DNA of 64,000 nt from Synergistaceae bacterium (lineage in GTDB: Bacteria; Synergistota; Synergistia; Synergistales; Aminobacteriaceae): assembly GCA_017443945.1 (NCBI GenBank), contig JAFSXS010000060.1:1-64000 (forward strand), in the 5' to 3' direction. Positions 28,143-35,921 of the stretch are shown piece by piece. Numbering within the stretch: the first letter of the stretch is position 1; the number at the start of each line of letters is the position of its first letter. A model generated the notes under the pieces. It did not search any database. It was not told where the DNA came from and worked only from the letters and a program-made list of their open reading frames with translations. The translations under genes were made by a program, and so were the position numbers.

Positions 28143-28517
28143 TTGAGACATCATGTAGACCATAGAACGTTAGGACGTTACGGCAGCCATAGACATTTAA
28201 TGCTCGGAAATATGGCAGCTAGTTTATTTCTTAACGGTCAAATCACAACGACTGTAACAAGAGCTAAAGAATTACGACGTGTCGCAGAAAAACTAATCAC
28301 CCGCGCAAGAGGCGGCAGCGTTCATGATATACGCGTAGTTTTCTCGAAAATGCCCCACAAAGAGGCAGCTACGAAATTATTTCAGGAGATCGCCCCGAAG
28401 TATAAGAGCTTCGATAAAGGCGGTTATACAAGAATCGTCAAACTCGGTGCACGCAAAGGCGACGGGTCTCCGATGGCAGTGATTGAACTTGTCGAACGCA
28501 CAGAGGAGCAGAAATAA
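28143..28517 (+). CDS. rplQ: 50S ribosomal protein L17
   Basis: 124 residues from TTG 28143, directly after the rpoA stop and 7 nt after SD AAGGAGG; N-terminus RHHVDHRTLGRYGSHR is standard. Last gene of the alpha block; its 3' end overlaps the most upstream possible start of the ecfA gene. Confidence 0.96.
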   Translation: MRHHVDHRTLGRYGSHRHLMLGNMAASLFLNGQITTTVTRAKELRRVAEKLITRARGGSVHDIRVVFSKMPHKEAATKLFQEIAPKYKSFDKGGYTRIVKLGARKGDGSPMAVIELVERTEEQK

Positions 28518-29949
28518 TCTCCCGTTAATAGAAGTGCGCTCGCTTTCGTTCAAATATGACGCAAAATCTACGGGACGTGCATTACAACGCGTCTCGTTTT
28601 TTGTGAACAAAGGCGAAAGAATTGCTCTGCTTGGTCATAATGGGTCGGGCAAATCTACTCTTGCTAAAATCTTGGCCGGACTCATTAATGATTACGATGG
28701 CGAGTGCATTATTAACGGCGAAAATATTCATGTCGGGATAGTCTTTCAGGATCCAGAGAATCAAATTATCGCGTCAACTGTAGAAGATGATACGGCCTTT
28801 GCTCCTGAAAATCAGGGGTTATCGCCTAGTGAGATTCAATCCAGAGTCGATAATGCTTTGTCGCTCGTAAAATTGTCTCACAAAAAAAATTCTCCCGTTC
28901 ATGCGTTGTCAGGCGGAGAAAAACAAAGGCTCGCACTTGCCGGAGTCATTGCTGCAAAAATTGACTGCTTGATTCTCGATGAACCCGACTCAATGCTTGA
29001 TCCTGAAGGCCGGCACGATTTAGAATCTATTTTGCGTGAACTTCATAAAAACGGTATGACGATAATACAAATTTCTCACCAGTTAGAGAGCCTTGACGAT
29101 ATTGACCGCGTAATAATATTTTATAACGGTGCTGTAACATGGCAGGGCAGCGCAAAAGATTTCGAATCCCGCAAAAAATTATACGGATTTGACGATGAAT
29201 TTATGCCGGTGAAGTTCGCGAGTCATTCAAGCAATAAATTATTTGAGATAAAAAATTTGTCGTTCGCTTATGATGAATCAAATAATATACTCGACAATAT
29301 AAGCGCAGAAATTTTCAAAGGCTCGTGGCTCTCGATTATCGGCAGGACTGGCAGCGGAAAATCTACACTGTTGCAGCATTTGAACGGCTTATATAACGTT
29401 CAGTCAGGAAATATAAATTTTAACGGTGCACCGATTCCAAATAAGGGCGAAGAACTTTATAAATTGCGTCAAAAAGTGGGACTCGTTTTCCAGAATCCCG
29501 AAGATCAATTATTTAATCCGACAATCTATGAAGAATTAGCGTTTTCTCCCAGTAATGCAGGCTTAAAAGCTCATGATTTAGAGGATGCAATTTTTTACGG
29601 GCTTAAGTGTGTCGGGCTTGACAAAAATTTTCTGACTCGCAATCCTTTGCAGCTTTCCGGCGGTGAAAGAAGATTAATTGCTATTGCGTCAGTCTTGTCG
29701 GCTCGTCCTGAATGTATTGCGCTCGATGAACCGTTAGCGGGGCTTGATTTCGTGTTCAGGAATCAAATTTTAAATATGTTATGCACTTTGCGTGATGAGG
29801 GCAGGACGATAATTACAATCACTCATAATTTGCAAATGGCCATGAATTACAGCGACAAAATTTTATTGCTTCGTTCAGGAAAATTAATTGCGTTCGGTGC
29901 GCCCGATGAAGTCCGCGAAATAATTTCAAAGGAGTTCCCCTCATGTTAG
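28483..29949 (+). CDS. ecfA: Fused ECF transporter ATPase (EcfA1-EcfA2 in one chain)
   Basis: 488 residues from TTG 28483. Two complete ABC ATPase domains: first with GHNGSGKST, LSGGEKQRLALAG and LILDEPDS; second with GRTGSGKST, LSGGERRLIAIAS and ALDEPLAG. Energises vitamin or metal uptake with EcfT and separate S-components. The start is uncertain: TTG 28483 or 28489 overlaps rplQ, while the SD AGAGGAG (28502-28507) has no ATG/GTG/TTG at good spacing and the next in-frame candidate is GTG 28534. Most species carry two separate genes here; the fusion explains the single ORF. Overlaps ecfT by 7 bp. Confidence 0.9.
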   Translation: MNLSNAQRSRNNLPLIEVRSLSFKYDAKSTGRALQRVSFFVNKGERIALLGHNGSGKSTLAKILAGLINDYDGECIINGENIHVGIVFQDPENQIIASTVEDDTAFAPENQGLSPSEIQSRVDNALSLVKLSHKKNSPVHALSGGEKQRLALAGVIAAKIDCLILDEPDSMLDPEGRHDLESILRELHKNGMTIIQISHQLESLDDIDRVIIFYNGAVTWQGSAKDFESRKKLYGFDDEFMPVKFASHSSNKLFEIKNLSFAYDESNNILDNISAEIFKGSWLSIIGRTGSGKSTLLQHLNGLYNVQSGNINFNGAPIPNKGEELYKLRQKVGLVFQNPEDQLFNPTIYEELAFSPSNAGLKAHDLEDAIFYGLKCVGLDKNFLTRNPLQLSGGERRLIAIASVLSARPECIALDEPLAGLDFVFRNQILNMLCTLRDEGRTIITITHNLQMAMNYSDKILLLRSGKLIAFGAPDEVREIISKEFPSC

Positions 29950-30683
29950 CAAATATAAATCTCGGTCAATATGTACCGTCAGACTCGTTTATTCACAAAT
30001 TAGACCCGCGCGCAAAATTATTTGGACTGATATTTATTATTACGGCGGTTTTCGCTGTCAAAAATTTTGTTATTCTCTCCTGCTGGGCTGTCTTGCTTGC
30101 GTTAATCGTGAGAGCGTCAAAAATTTCGTTTCGTGTCATGATTAAATCTGTTCGGCCTATATTATATCTTGCTGCGTTCACGTTTATATTTAATTTGTTC
30201 ATGAGCGAATTTGCGCAGGCTTTATTTCTGACAGCCAGATTAATTGTGTTAATGCTTTATGCGCTGTTATTGCCTATGACGACTGCTCCATTAGAATTAA
30301 CGGACGGGCTTGACGTGTTATTAACTCCACTTGAGAAAATAAAATTTCCTGCACATGAAAGCGCGTTAATGATAGGTCTTGCGTTAAGATTTATCCCGTT
30401 ATTGACTCACGAGACGGACAAAATTATAAAGGCTCAATTATCACGGGGCGCAAGGTTGGATCAGGGGAATCTATTTCAGCGCGTAAAATCATTTTTTCCG
30501 GTATTGATTCCGCTTTTCGTTATAATATTCCGCAGAGCTGATGAAATCGCATTAGCCATGACTGCACGAGGCTATAACGGCGGAAAAATCAGAACTCGCA
30601 GAAAGCCTTTAATCTGGAAATTTCGCGATACTCTCGTGATTATATTTTGTGCGCTATTATCGTATATGTCCGTAATAATGTGA
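29943..30683 (+). CDS. ecfT: ECF transporter transmembrane subunit EcfT
   Basis: 246 residues: INLGQYVPSDSFIHKLDPRAKL is the diagnostic N-terminus, four to six hydrophobic helices follow, and two coupling-helix motifs, SRGAR and TARGY (Ala/Ser-Arg-Gly), near residues 150-215. Couples the fused ATPase to S-components. SD AAGGAG inside ecfA. No S-component is encoded in this neighbourhood, so it is a shared (group II) module. Confidence 0.93.
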   Translation: MLANINLGQYVPSDSFIHKLDPRAKLFGLIFIITAVFAVKNFVILSCWAVLLALIVRASKISFRVMIKSVRPILYLAAFTFIFNLFMSEFAQALFLTARLIVLMLYALLLPMTTAPLELTDGLDVLLTPLEKIKFPAHESALMIGLALRFIPLLTHETDKIIKAQLSRGARLDQGNLFQRVKSFFPVLIPLFVIIFRRADEIALAMTARGYNGGKIRTRRKPLIWKFRDTLVIIFCALLSYMSVIM

Positions 30684-30720
30684 GAAAAACTTTCTATAAA
30701 CGCGACTCCAGAGCATAAAC

Positions 30721-30735
30721 GGGTGGGTGGGTGGG
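30721..30735 (+). other. Perfect short-loop G-quadruplex motif
   Basis: GGGTGGGTGGGTGGG: four G3 runs with single-T loops, one of the most stable parallel quadruplex sequences known. Lies 38 bp after ecfT and about 140 bp before the NhaC gene, in the RNA-like strand of both. Confidence 0.8.
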
Positions 30736-30874
30736 CGGAACCAATTGTAAGGGGACTTTATCGCCCTGCATAGGGTCAGAAATATGTGCATTAATTATAT
30801 ACTTGTAAATTTTCCTGATAGAATCTGCTAAAATATTCAAGAAATTCATTTTTTCAGGAGTGATTAATTTAATC

Positions 30875-32329
30875 ATGTTAGCATTAATTAAATTGAGTCC
30901 TGTTATTGTTTTAGGCGTGCTGATGAATTCCAAAATTGGCCCCGGCCTTGATGTGTTAATGGCTGCACCTCTTGCGCTGGTTTATGCTGTGCTTGTCGGA
31001 ATGTTCATCGGCAAAATCAAATTTAATGACTTAATGGACGCTGCTATCGAAAATTTAAAGCATATCTTAATCGTATTCTTGATTCTGCAAATGGCCTATG
31101 CTGTTGCTACATGCTTTATGGATACGGGTGTCGCTGCTTCAATAATTAATATGGCGTTATCGCTCGGACTTACTGCAAAACTTGTAGCTGTAACTGCATT
31201 ATTAGTAACTGCAATTCTTTCAATAGCAACTGGTACATCATGGGGAACTTTTGCGGCGTGTGCTCCGATTTTCTTATGGCTGAATCACATTGTAGGCGGC
31301 AGTATGATTCTCACGATTTCAGCAATTGCGGGAGGTTCATGTTTCGGAGACAATATCGGCCTAATTTCTGATACAACAGTTGTAAGCTCAAGCCTTCAGA
31401 GAGTCGCAATAGTTGACAGAGTCAGACATCAGGGATTCTGGTCGTTCTTGTGCTTGGCCGCAGGTGCAGCAGCATTTTATTTCGCAGCTGTAAATATGGG
31501 ACTTCCTGACACGATCGGCAACGCAAATGACGCGATCGCACAAATTCCCGCTTCAGTGTGGGACGCTCTCAAAGAAAAACGCCCTGCAGCAGTTACACTT
31601 TTGAATCAAGTTCGCGCCGGAGTGCCTTATTATATGGTCATTCCGTTAATAATCGTCTTAGTTCTTGCAGCAATCGGAACAAATACGCTTGTTTGTTTAG
31701 GAGCAGGTATTCTCGGCTCATTAATTTGCGGTTACATTGCCGGAACAGTTACGGACATCATGAAATTTATCGAGCTTGTACAGTCAAGTTTTGCGGATGC
31801 TGGCAGCTGGGTTATAGTCATGATGTTATGGATAGGCGCGTTTGGCGGAGTAATGGCGAAAATGGACGCTTTTGACGGTATAGCAAGAATCGTAATGAAG
31901 TGCGTACGAAGTGTCAGGCAGTTAATGTTTGCAAATGGGTTATTATGCTTGCTGGGAAATGCCGCGCTTGCTGATGAAATGGCGCAGATAGTTACAATTA
32001 GTCCCATAATCAAAAATTTAACTGATACACACGTCAAGGGCAGCGATAAAGCAATGTATAAATTAGCTCTGAGAAATGCTACTTTTGCCGATGCTATGGG
32101 AGTATTCGGTTCGCAGTTAATTCCTTGGCACGTTTATTTAGCGTTCTTTGCCGGAATAGTTGAAGCCGTTTATCCGATGGTAAATGTAACTGTTACAGAT
32201 GTTATTATGCACAATTATTTAGCGTGGATTGCTGTAATTTCTATGCTGTTATTCACGTTGACGGGGCTTGATAGATTCATTCCGTTGTTCAGTCTGCCTT
32301 CTGAACCTGAAGTCGAGCTTGTGAAATAA
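30875..32329 (+). CDS. NhaC-family Na+/H+ antiporter-like protein
   Basis: 484 residues from ATG 30875 with about 11-12 membrane segments. Family signatures GTSWGTFAACAPIFLW and GGSCFGDNIGLISDTTVVSS match NhaC-type antiporters. NhaC proteins exchange Na+ for H+, and some relatives exchange organic acids (malate/lactate), so the substrate is open. SD CAGGAG serves ATG 30875; GTG 30860 overlaps it and is less likely. Followed by a good terminator. Confidence 0.88.
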   Translation: MLALIKLSPVIVLGVLMNSKIGPGLDVLMAAPLALVYAVLVGMFIGKIKFNDLMDAAIENLKHILIVFLILQMAYAVATCFMDTGVAASIINMALSLGLTAKLVAVTALLVTAILSIATGTSWGTFAACAPIFLWLNHIVGGSMILTISAIAGGSCFGDNIGLISDTTVVSSSLQRVAIVDRVRHQGFWSFLCLAAGAAAFYFAAVNMGLPDTIGNANDAIAQIPASVWDALKEKRPAAVTLLNQVRAGVPYYMVIPLIIVLVLAAIGTNTLVCLGAGILGSLICGYIAGTVTDIMKFIELVQSSFADAGSWVIVMMLWIGAFGGVMAKMDAFDGIARIVMKCVRSVRQLMFANGLLCLLGNAALADEMAQIVTISPIIKNLTDTHVKGSDKAMYKLALRNATFADAMGVFGSQLIPWHVYLAFFAGIVEAVYPMVNVTVTDVIMHNYLAWIAVISMLLFTLTGLDRFIPLFSLPSEPEVELVK

Positions 32330-32358
32330 TAAAACTTGAATTTACCTGATATAATTTT

Positions 32359-32398
32359 AGCAGGGCTTGTGAAAAACGGCTCTGCTTTTATTTTATTT
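32359..32398 (+). terminator. Rho-independent terminator after the NhaC-type gene
   Basis: AGCAGGGCT (32359-32367) pairs with GGCTCTGCT (32378-32386), nine pairs with two wobbles, loop TGTGAAAAAC, followed by TTTATTTTATTT. Confidence 0.8.
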
Positions 32399-32410
32399 CG
32401 TGGTGAGTAA

Positions 32411-32959
32411 ATGATGACAGAAATTAACAATGAAAATTTTGCTTCTCTAATGCATGATAATGAGCTTTGCAGGGAAATGATTCGCCGTATTGTGCCGGAA
32501 ATTAAAGCTGGTGATATAGAGTTTCTCAAAAATTGCGATATTCCGGACTCTAAAGGCCTGCGATTTAATGTGCATATTGACTCGAACAAGAAAAAATATT
32601 ACACGTTCTATGTTGAGATTCTCGCAAAAGATCCCGGCTTCATTTCATTACTAGACAGAAAATATCACGCTTTTATGGGACTCGACGCTTTGACTCCCGG
32701 AAATTTGGGCGCATACGTTATATTAGTCTGCAAGTTTGACCCGTTTGATAGAGGTCTGCACAAATATACAATCAAGACAGCAGAAATCGAGAATCCCGAA
32801 ATAATACTTGATGACGGCAGAAATTCTATATTTCTTAACACAGAGAGCAATGCAGACGATATTAAACCGGAGCTGAAAAATTTTCTTGACTTCATTGCAG
32901 GAAGAGAGAGCGGCGCAAGTGATTCATTTATTAATAAATTAACGGAGCTGACACAATGA
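32411..32959 (+). CDS. Rpn/PD-(D/E)XK nuclease family-like protein, active site probably degraded
   Basis: 182 residues resembling the Rpn recombination-promoting nuclease/putative transposase family: DNELCREMIRRIVP, GLRFNVHIDSN..YTFYVEIL, LLDRKYHAFMGLDALTPG..YVILVCKFDPF, DGRNSIFLNT, LKNFLDFIAG. The family's catalytic run is usually R-x-D-V...E-x-Q; here the Asp is Asn (RFNV) and the E-x-Q is E-I-L, so nuclease activity is doubtful. Ends overlapping the trpF start by 4 bp. Assignment rests on motif order only. Confidence 0.6.
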   Translation: MMTEINNENFASLMHDNELCREMIRRIVPEIKAGDIEFLKNCDIPDSKGLRFNVHIDSNKKKYYTFYVEILAKDPGFISLLDRKYHAFMGLDALTPGNLGAYVILVCKFDPFDRGLHKYTIKTAEIENPEIILDDGRNSIFLNTESNADDIKPELKNFLDFIAGRESGASDSFINKLTELTQ

Positions 32960-33579
32960 CAAAAGTTAAAATCTGCGGAATTACCCGCGAAATAGAAATA
33001 AATATCATGAATGAGTTAATGCCTGATTATGTCGGGTTTGTATTCGAGACTCGTAACAGACATTTTGTATCGCCTCAATATGCCGGAAATTTGCGAGCCA
33101 GATTAAAGAGCGGTATTAGATCCGTCGGAGTATTCGCAAATTCATCACTCGAAAGTATTGCAATGGCTATAGAAATTGCCGGCCTCGACATGGTGCAGCT
33201 TCACGGCGACGAGACAGCAGAATATATCGCAGCATTACGTGAATATATACGCTGCCCGATCATAAAGGTTATAAAAATTTCTCAGCCCATTGACGCAGAT
33301 AAAGCAATGTATTCAACAGCAGATTTTGTTATGCTTGACGGAGGCGGAGCAGGGCACGGAAAATCTTTTGACTGGTCATTATTAGGGGCGGTCAGGAGAA
33401 ATTATTTTCTTTCGGGAGGTTTGAATCCTGATAACATAGTTGAAGCATTGCAGGTGTCATCGAGTCCATTCGGCGTAAATGCGAGCTCAGGACTTGAGTC
33501 AAATAGAGTCAAAGATTACCGCAAAGTCATGAAATTTATTACAGCAGTCAGAGAATATAACAAGGGCAAGAAACGCTAA
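32956..33579 (+). CDS. trpF: Phosphoribosylanthranilate isomerase
   Basis: 207 residues of the TIM-barrel PRAI: KICGIT with the catalytic Cys, MVQLHGDE, VMLDGGG with the catalytic Asp, FDWSLL, LSGGL and ASSGLE. Converts phosphoribosylanthranilate to CdRP in tryptophan synthesis. It stands alone; no other trp gene is in the window. The motif usually reading DVSSG(V/I)E is NASSGLE here. Overlaps the previous stop by 4 bp. Confidence 0.93.
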   Translation: MTKVKICGITREIEINIMNELMPDYVGFVFETRNRHFVSPQYAGNLRARLKSGIRSVGVFANSSLESIAMAIEIAGLDMVQLHGDETAEYIAALREYIRCPIIKVIKISQPIDADKAMYSTADFVMLDGGGAGHGKSFDWSLLGAVRRNYFLSGGLNPDNIVEALQVSSSPFGVNASSGLESNRVKDYRKVMKFITAVREYNKGKKR

Positions 33580-33582
33580 ATC

Positions 33583-34431
33583 ATGCTATATATTTTTATT
33601 TCTGGAATCTTATGGGGCATTATAGGAATCTTCGTAAACGAGTTGAGCGCGCTGGGTGTGAGCGTTCAATCAACGAGCTTTTTGCGCATGGCATCAGCAT
33701 TTGTGATAATGTTCACTTTTGCGGTGTTAAAGCACGGGAAAAATGTAATTTTACGCGATAAGAGGGCATTAATCCTGTGTGCGCTGCTAGGTCTTATATG
33801 TAACGGAATATTTAATTTATGTTACAGCACGTCAATAAAATTAAACGGTGTCGGAACAGCGGCTATATTGATGTATACTGCTCCGGTTTTTACGGCAACA
33901 GCGAGTAAAATAATCTTTCACGAAAATTTTTCACGCACGAAACTTTTTGCGCTTGCATTAAATATTATAGGCTGTATCTTGACAGTAACGGGAGGCAGCA
34001 TTCAAGCAAATAATTTTTCTGTAGTCGGGATATTAGCAGGAATTTATACGGGCTTCGGTTATGGAATGGTAACGATAATAGGCCGTCTCGCAGGTGAGAA
34101 GACTGACGCAATTATTATGAGTGCATACAGTTATTTATTTGCGATGATATTTTTGCTGATATTTGCGCGTCCTGAGATAGTGATAAATGCGAAAATTTTG
34201 ACTCTGGGATTTCTTTACGGATTAATACCAACGTCGCTGGCCTATGTGCTTTATTATGCAGGATTAAGGAAGATTCGCGATGCAAGCCGTGCGCCCGTGA
34301 TAGCCTCGATTGAACCTGTTACGGCCGTTATAGTAGGTCTGCTGATATATAATGAAGTTATCGGACCTGCAAATTTTATCGGAATGCTTGTTGTTCTTGT
34401 GTCGATTATTATAATAATGCGCGTGAAATAA
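33583..34431 (+). CDS. EamA-family (DMT superfamily) permease
   Basis: 282 residues, ten predicted membrane segments in two homologous halves (SGILWGIIGIFVNELSALG; TGFGYGMVTIIGRLAG), with the typical end SIEPVTAVIVGLLIYNEVIG. These proteins export amino acids or metabolites; the substrate is unknown. Lies 3 bp after trpF, so export of a tryptophan-related compound is conceivable but only a guess. Confidence 0.88.
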   Translation: MLYIFISGILWGIIGIFVNELSALGVSVQSTSFLRMASAFVIMFTFAVLKHGKNVILRDKRALILCALLGLICNGIFNLCYSTSIKLNGVGTAAILMYTAPVFTATASKIIFHENFSRTKLFALALNIIGCILTVTGGSIQANNFSVVGILAGIYTGFGYGMVTIIGRLAGEKTDAIIMSAYSYLFAMIFLLIFARPEIVINAKILTLGFLYGLIPTSLAYVLYYAGLRKIRDASRAPVIASIEPVTAVIVGLLIYNEVIGPANFIGMLVVLVSIIIIMRVK

Positions 34432-34540
34432 AATTATTGCTGCTTACGGGAAAAGTTTATAGCCATTATTGTAAATAAATGTATGAGTCTCTACATCCCG
34501 CCCGCCCGGATTGAAGGGGTAATCTCTACGGCGAAAAGTT

Positions 34541-34572
34541 TTTTGCAAGTATTCAAGTCTAACTGCTATAAT
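34541..34572 (+). promoter_or_regulatory. Promoter-like repeat 1
   Basis: TTGCAA (34543-34548), 18-bp spacer containing ATTCAAGT and TAACTGC, TATAAT (34567-34572). A near copy at 35142-35171 keeps hexamers, spacing and most of the spacer (TTGCAG, ATTCAAGTGTAATTGC, TATATC), and a more divergent one lies at about 34757-34788. Conservation of the spacer, not only the hexamers, suggests a duplicated regulatory unit. Confidence 0.5.
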
Positions 34573-34831
34573 AATCACAGAAAATTTTTCATTCAATTTT
34601 TCACGAACAAAGCGGCTTTTACTAATACATTTACCAATACAAAAAATTTAATTTTTCGCAGTTATATTAATGCTTCACACAAAAATTTTATTTCTTTATG
34701 TATGTGATTTGCTTATATAATTTTTTATTTATGAAGCAGCGTGAACGAGCAAGAAATTTTTACGAGCATTCAAGCATATAGCTAATAAACTTTAATAGTT
34801 AAAGTCTTTCGGAAACATGCATTTATAATTA

Positions 34832-34914
34832 CGGGCGGGGAAAAAGAGCGCGAGAAAAAACGGGTTTTAGGGGTTTTGTCTCGCACACATACAACAAATT
34901 TTTTGTAAATATTA
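34832..34914 (+). repeat. G-rich intergenic element, copy B
   Basis: ACGGGCGGGG ... ACGGGTTTTAGGGGTTTT ... CACACATACAACAAATTTTTT. Shares ACGGGTTT(T/C)AGGGGTT, CACATACA and AAATTTTTT with copy C at 51375-51440, in the same order and orientation. Confidence 0.6.
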
Positions 34915-35141
34915 AAGTTTTTAGCTCAACAAAAATATTTTGTTATAGTTTTCCGAAAATGTTTGTTGTAAAATTGTCGCAAATTATTTCGTACGTGTTT
35001 TTGCTGCATCAACGGGAGCAACAGATAAGATTTTGACTTTGTTGTTATAGCTTTTAAGTGTTTTCACTATAATATAACTTCACAAATTTTTACTATAATC
35101 ACTATGAAACATAATTTATCATACGTTCATGCAGGAAATTT

Positions 35142-35171
35142 TTGCAGATATTCAAGTGTAATTGCTATATC
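35142..35171 (+). promoter_or_regulatory. Promoter-like repeat 3
   Basis: TTGCAG (35142-35147), 18-bp spacer with ATTCAAGTGTAATTGC, TATATC (35166-35171), about 75 bp before the ParA-like gene; could be its promoter. Confidence 0.45.
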
Positions 35172-35245
35172 AGTGTTTTTGCTATGATTGTATAATATAG
35201 CGGGATTGTAATAAAAATTTTAATAGATTCAGGTGATTAATTAAC

Positions 35246-35917
35246 ATGTCAAAAATTGCAGTAGCGGTATTCAACCGTAAAGGCGGAGTCGGAAAGTCAA
35301 CCCTTTCTGTTATTCTTGCTGAGATTGCGCTTGTCAGACATAATAGTGTCCTCGCTGTAGATCTTGATCCCTCGCATAATTTCACGGACGCATTAAATTT
35401 TTTGCAGAACTATTTTAGAGATTCACTGCGCATTAAATCAAACTTGAAAGATTCCGACGCAAACGCAAAAGAAGACTGGATTATAATAGACTGCCCGCCC
35501 CTGATGGGAAAAGAGTCAGACGCTGCTATGAAATTTGCTGATATAATGGTCGTTCCTGTGAGGCCGGACTTTTTCTCGCTGTCGAGTCTGCCTGTAACGT
35601 ATTCTAAAGCAGGAGATTTCGATAAAGACCGTGTACAATTACCGCTCGTTAAAATCGGTTATGACAATTCAGCAATGACGAGAATAGCAAATCAGATCAT
35701 CACAGATTCAAATTATCCCGTCGCAGCAGATATAGCCATGCACAAAAAAATCCCGTATAACATTACGCTTGGTCATATTTGGTCTACAGGTTTAACGGCA
35801 GCAGCAAGAAATCCCTATGAAAATTTATTCGAGAAAATCGAGCTTGCTGGCGAAAAATTAAGTGCGGGCGCAACGGTTTCTGAAATTGGCGATGTCTGGG
35901 CAAAGGAGGCCGATTAA
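35246..35917 (+). CDS. ParA/MinD-type ATPase
   Basis: 223 residues. Deviant Walker A KGGVGKST (12-19) with the signature Lys, Walker A' VDLDPS (about 44-49) and Walker B IIIDCPP. ParA ATPases position DNA, protein complexes or organelles by dimerising on the nucleoid or membrane. There is no C-terminal amphipathic membrane helix of MinD type and no ParB gene nearby. SD is weak (AGGTGA). Followed 4 bp later by the acidic protein, likely its partner. Confidence 0.85.
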   Translation: MSKIAVAVFNRKGGVGKSTLSVILAEIALVRHNSVLAVDLDPSHNFTDALNFLQNYFRDSLRIKSNLKDSDANAKEDWIIIDCPPLMGKESDAAMKFADIMVVPVRPDFFSLSSLPVTYSKAGDFDKDRVQLPLVKIGYDNSAMTRIANQIITDSNYPVAADIAMHKKIPYNITLGHIWSTGLTAAARNPYENLFEKIELAGEKLSAGATVSEIGDVWAKEAD

Positions 35918-35921
35918 CATA

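Larger units (their letters stand above)
34432..35245. other. 814-bp AT-rich intergenic region with repeated promoter-like units and a G-rich element
   Basis: No convincing gene. A 74-codon ORF at 34483 lacks an SD and similarity. The region holds: a C-rich run CCCGCCCGCCCGG (34497-34509); three direct repeats with core ATTCAAG (34541-34572, about 34755-34788, 35140-35171); G-rich element copy B (34832-34914); two ACTATAAT boxes near 35066 and 35092; and a TATAAT at 35191-35196 before the ParA gene. No DnaA box of the TTATCCACA form was seen. Confidence 0.6.

Noticed and set aside
34483-34707. 74-codon ORF in the intergenic region before the ParA gene
   Set aside because: No SD, AT-driven composition (many Phe/Asn/Lys), spans a promoter-like repeat; not supported as a gene.
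34432-35245. Possible replication or plasmid origin upstream of the ParA-like gene
   Set aside because: AT-rich and repeated, but no DnaA boxes, iterons of regular spacing, parB or replication gene were found.
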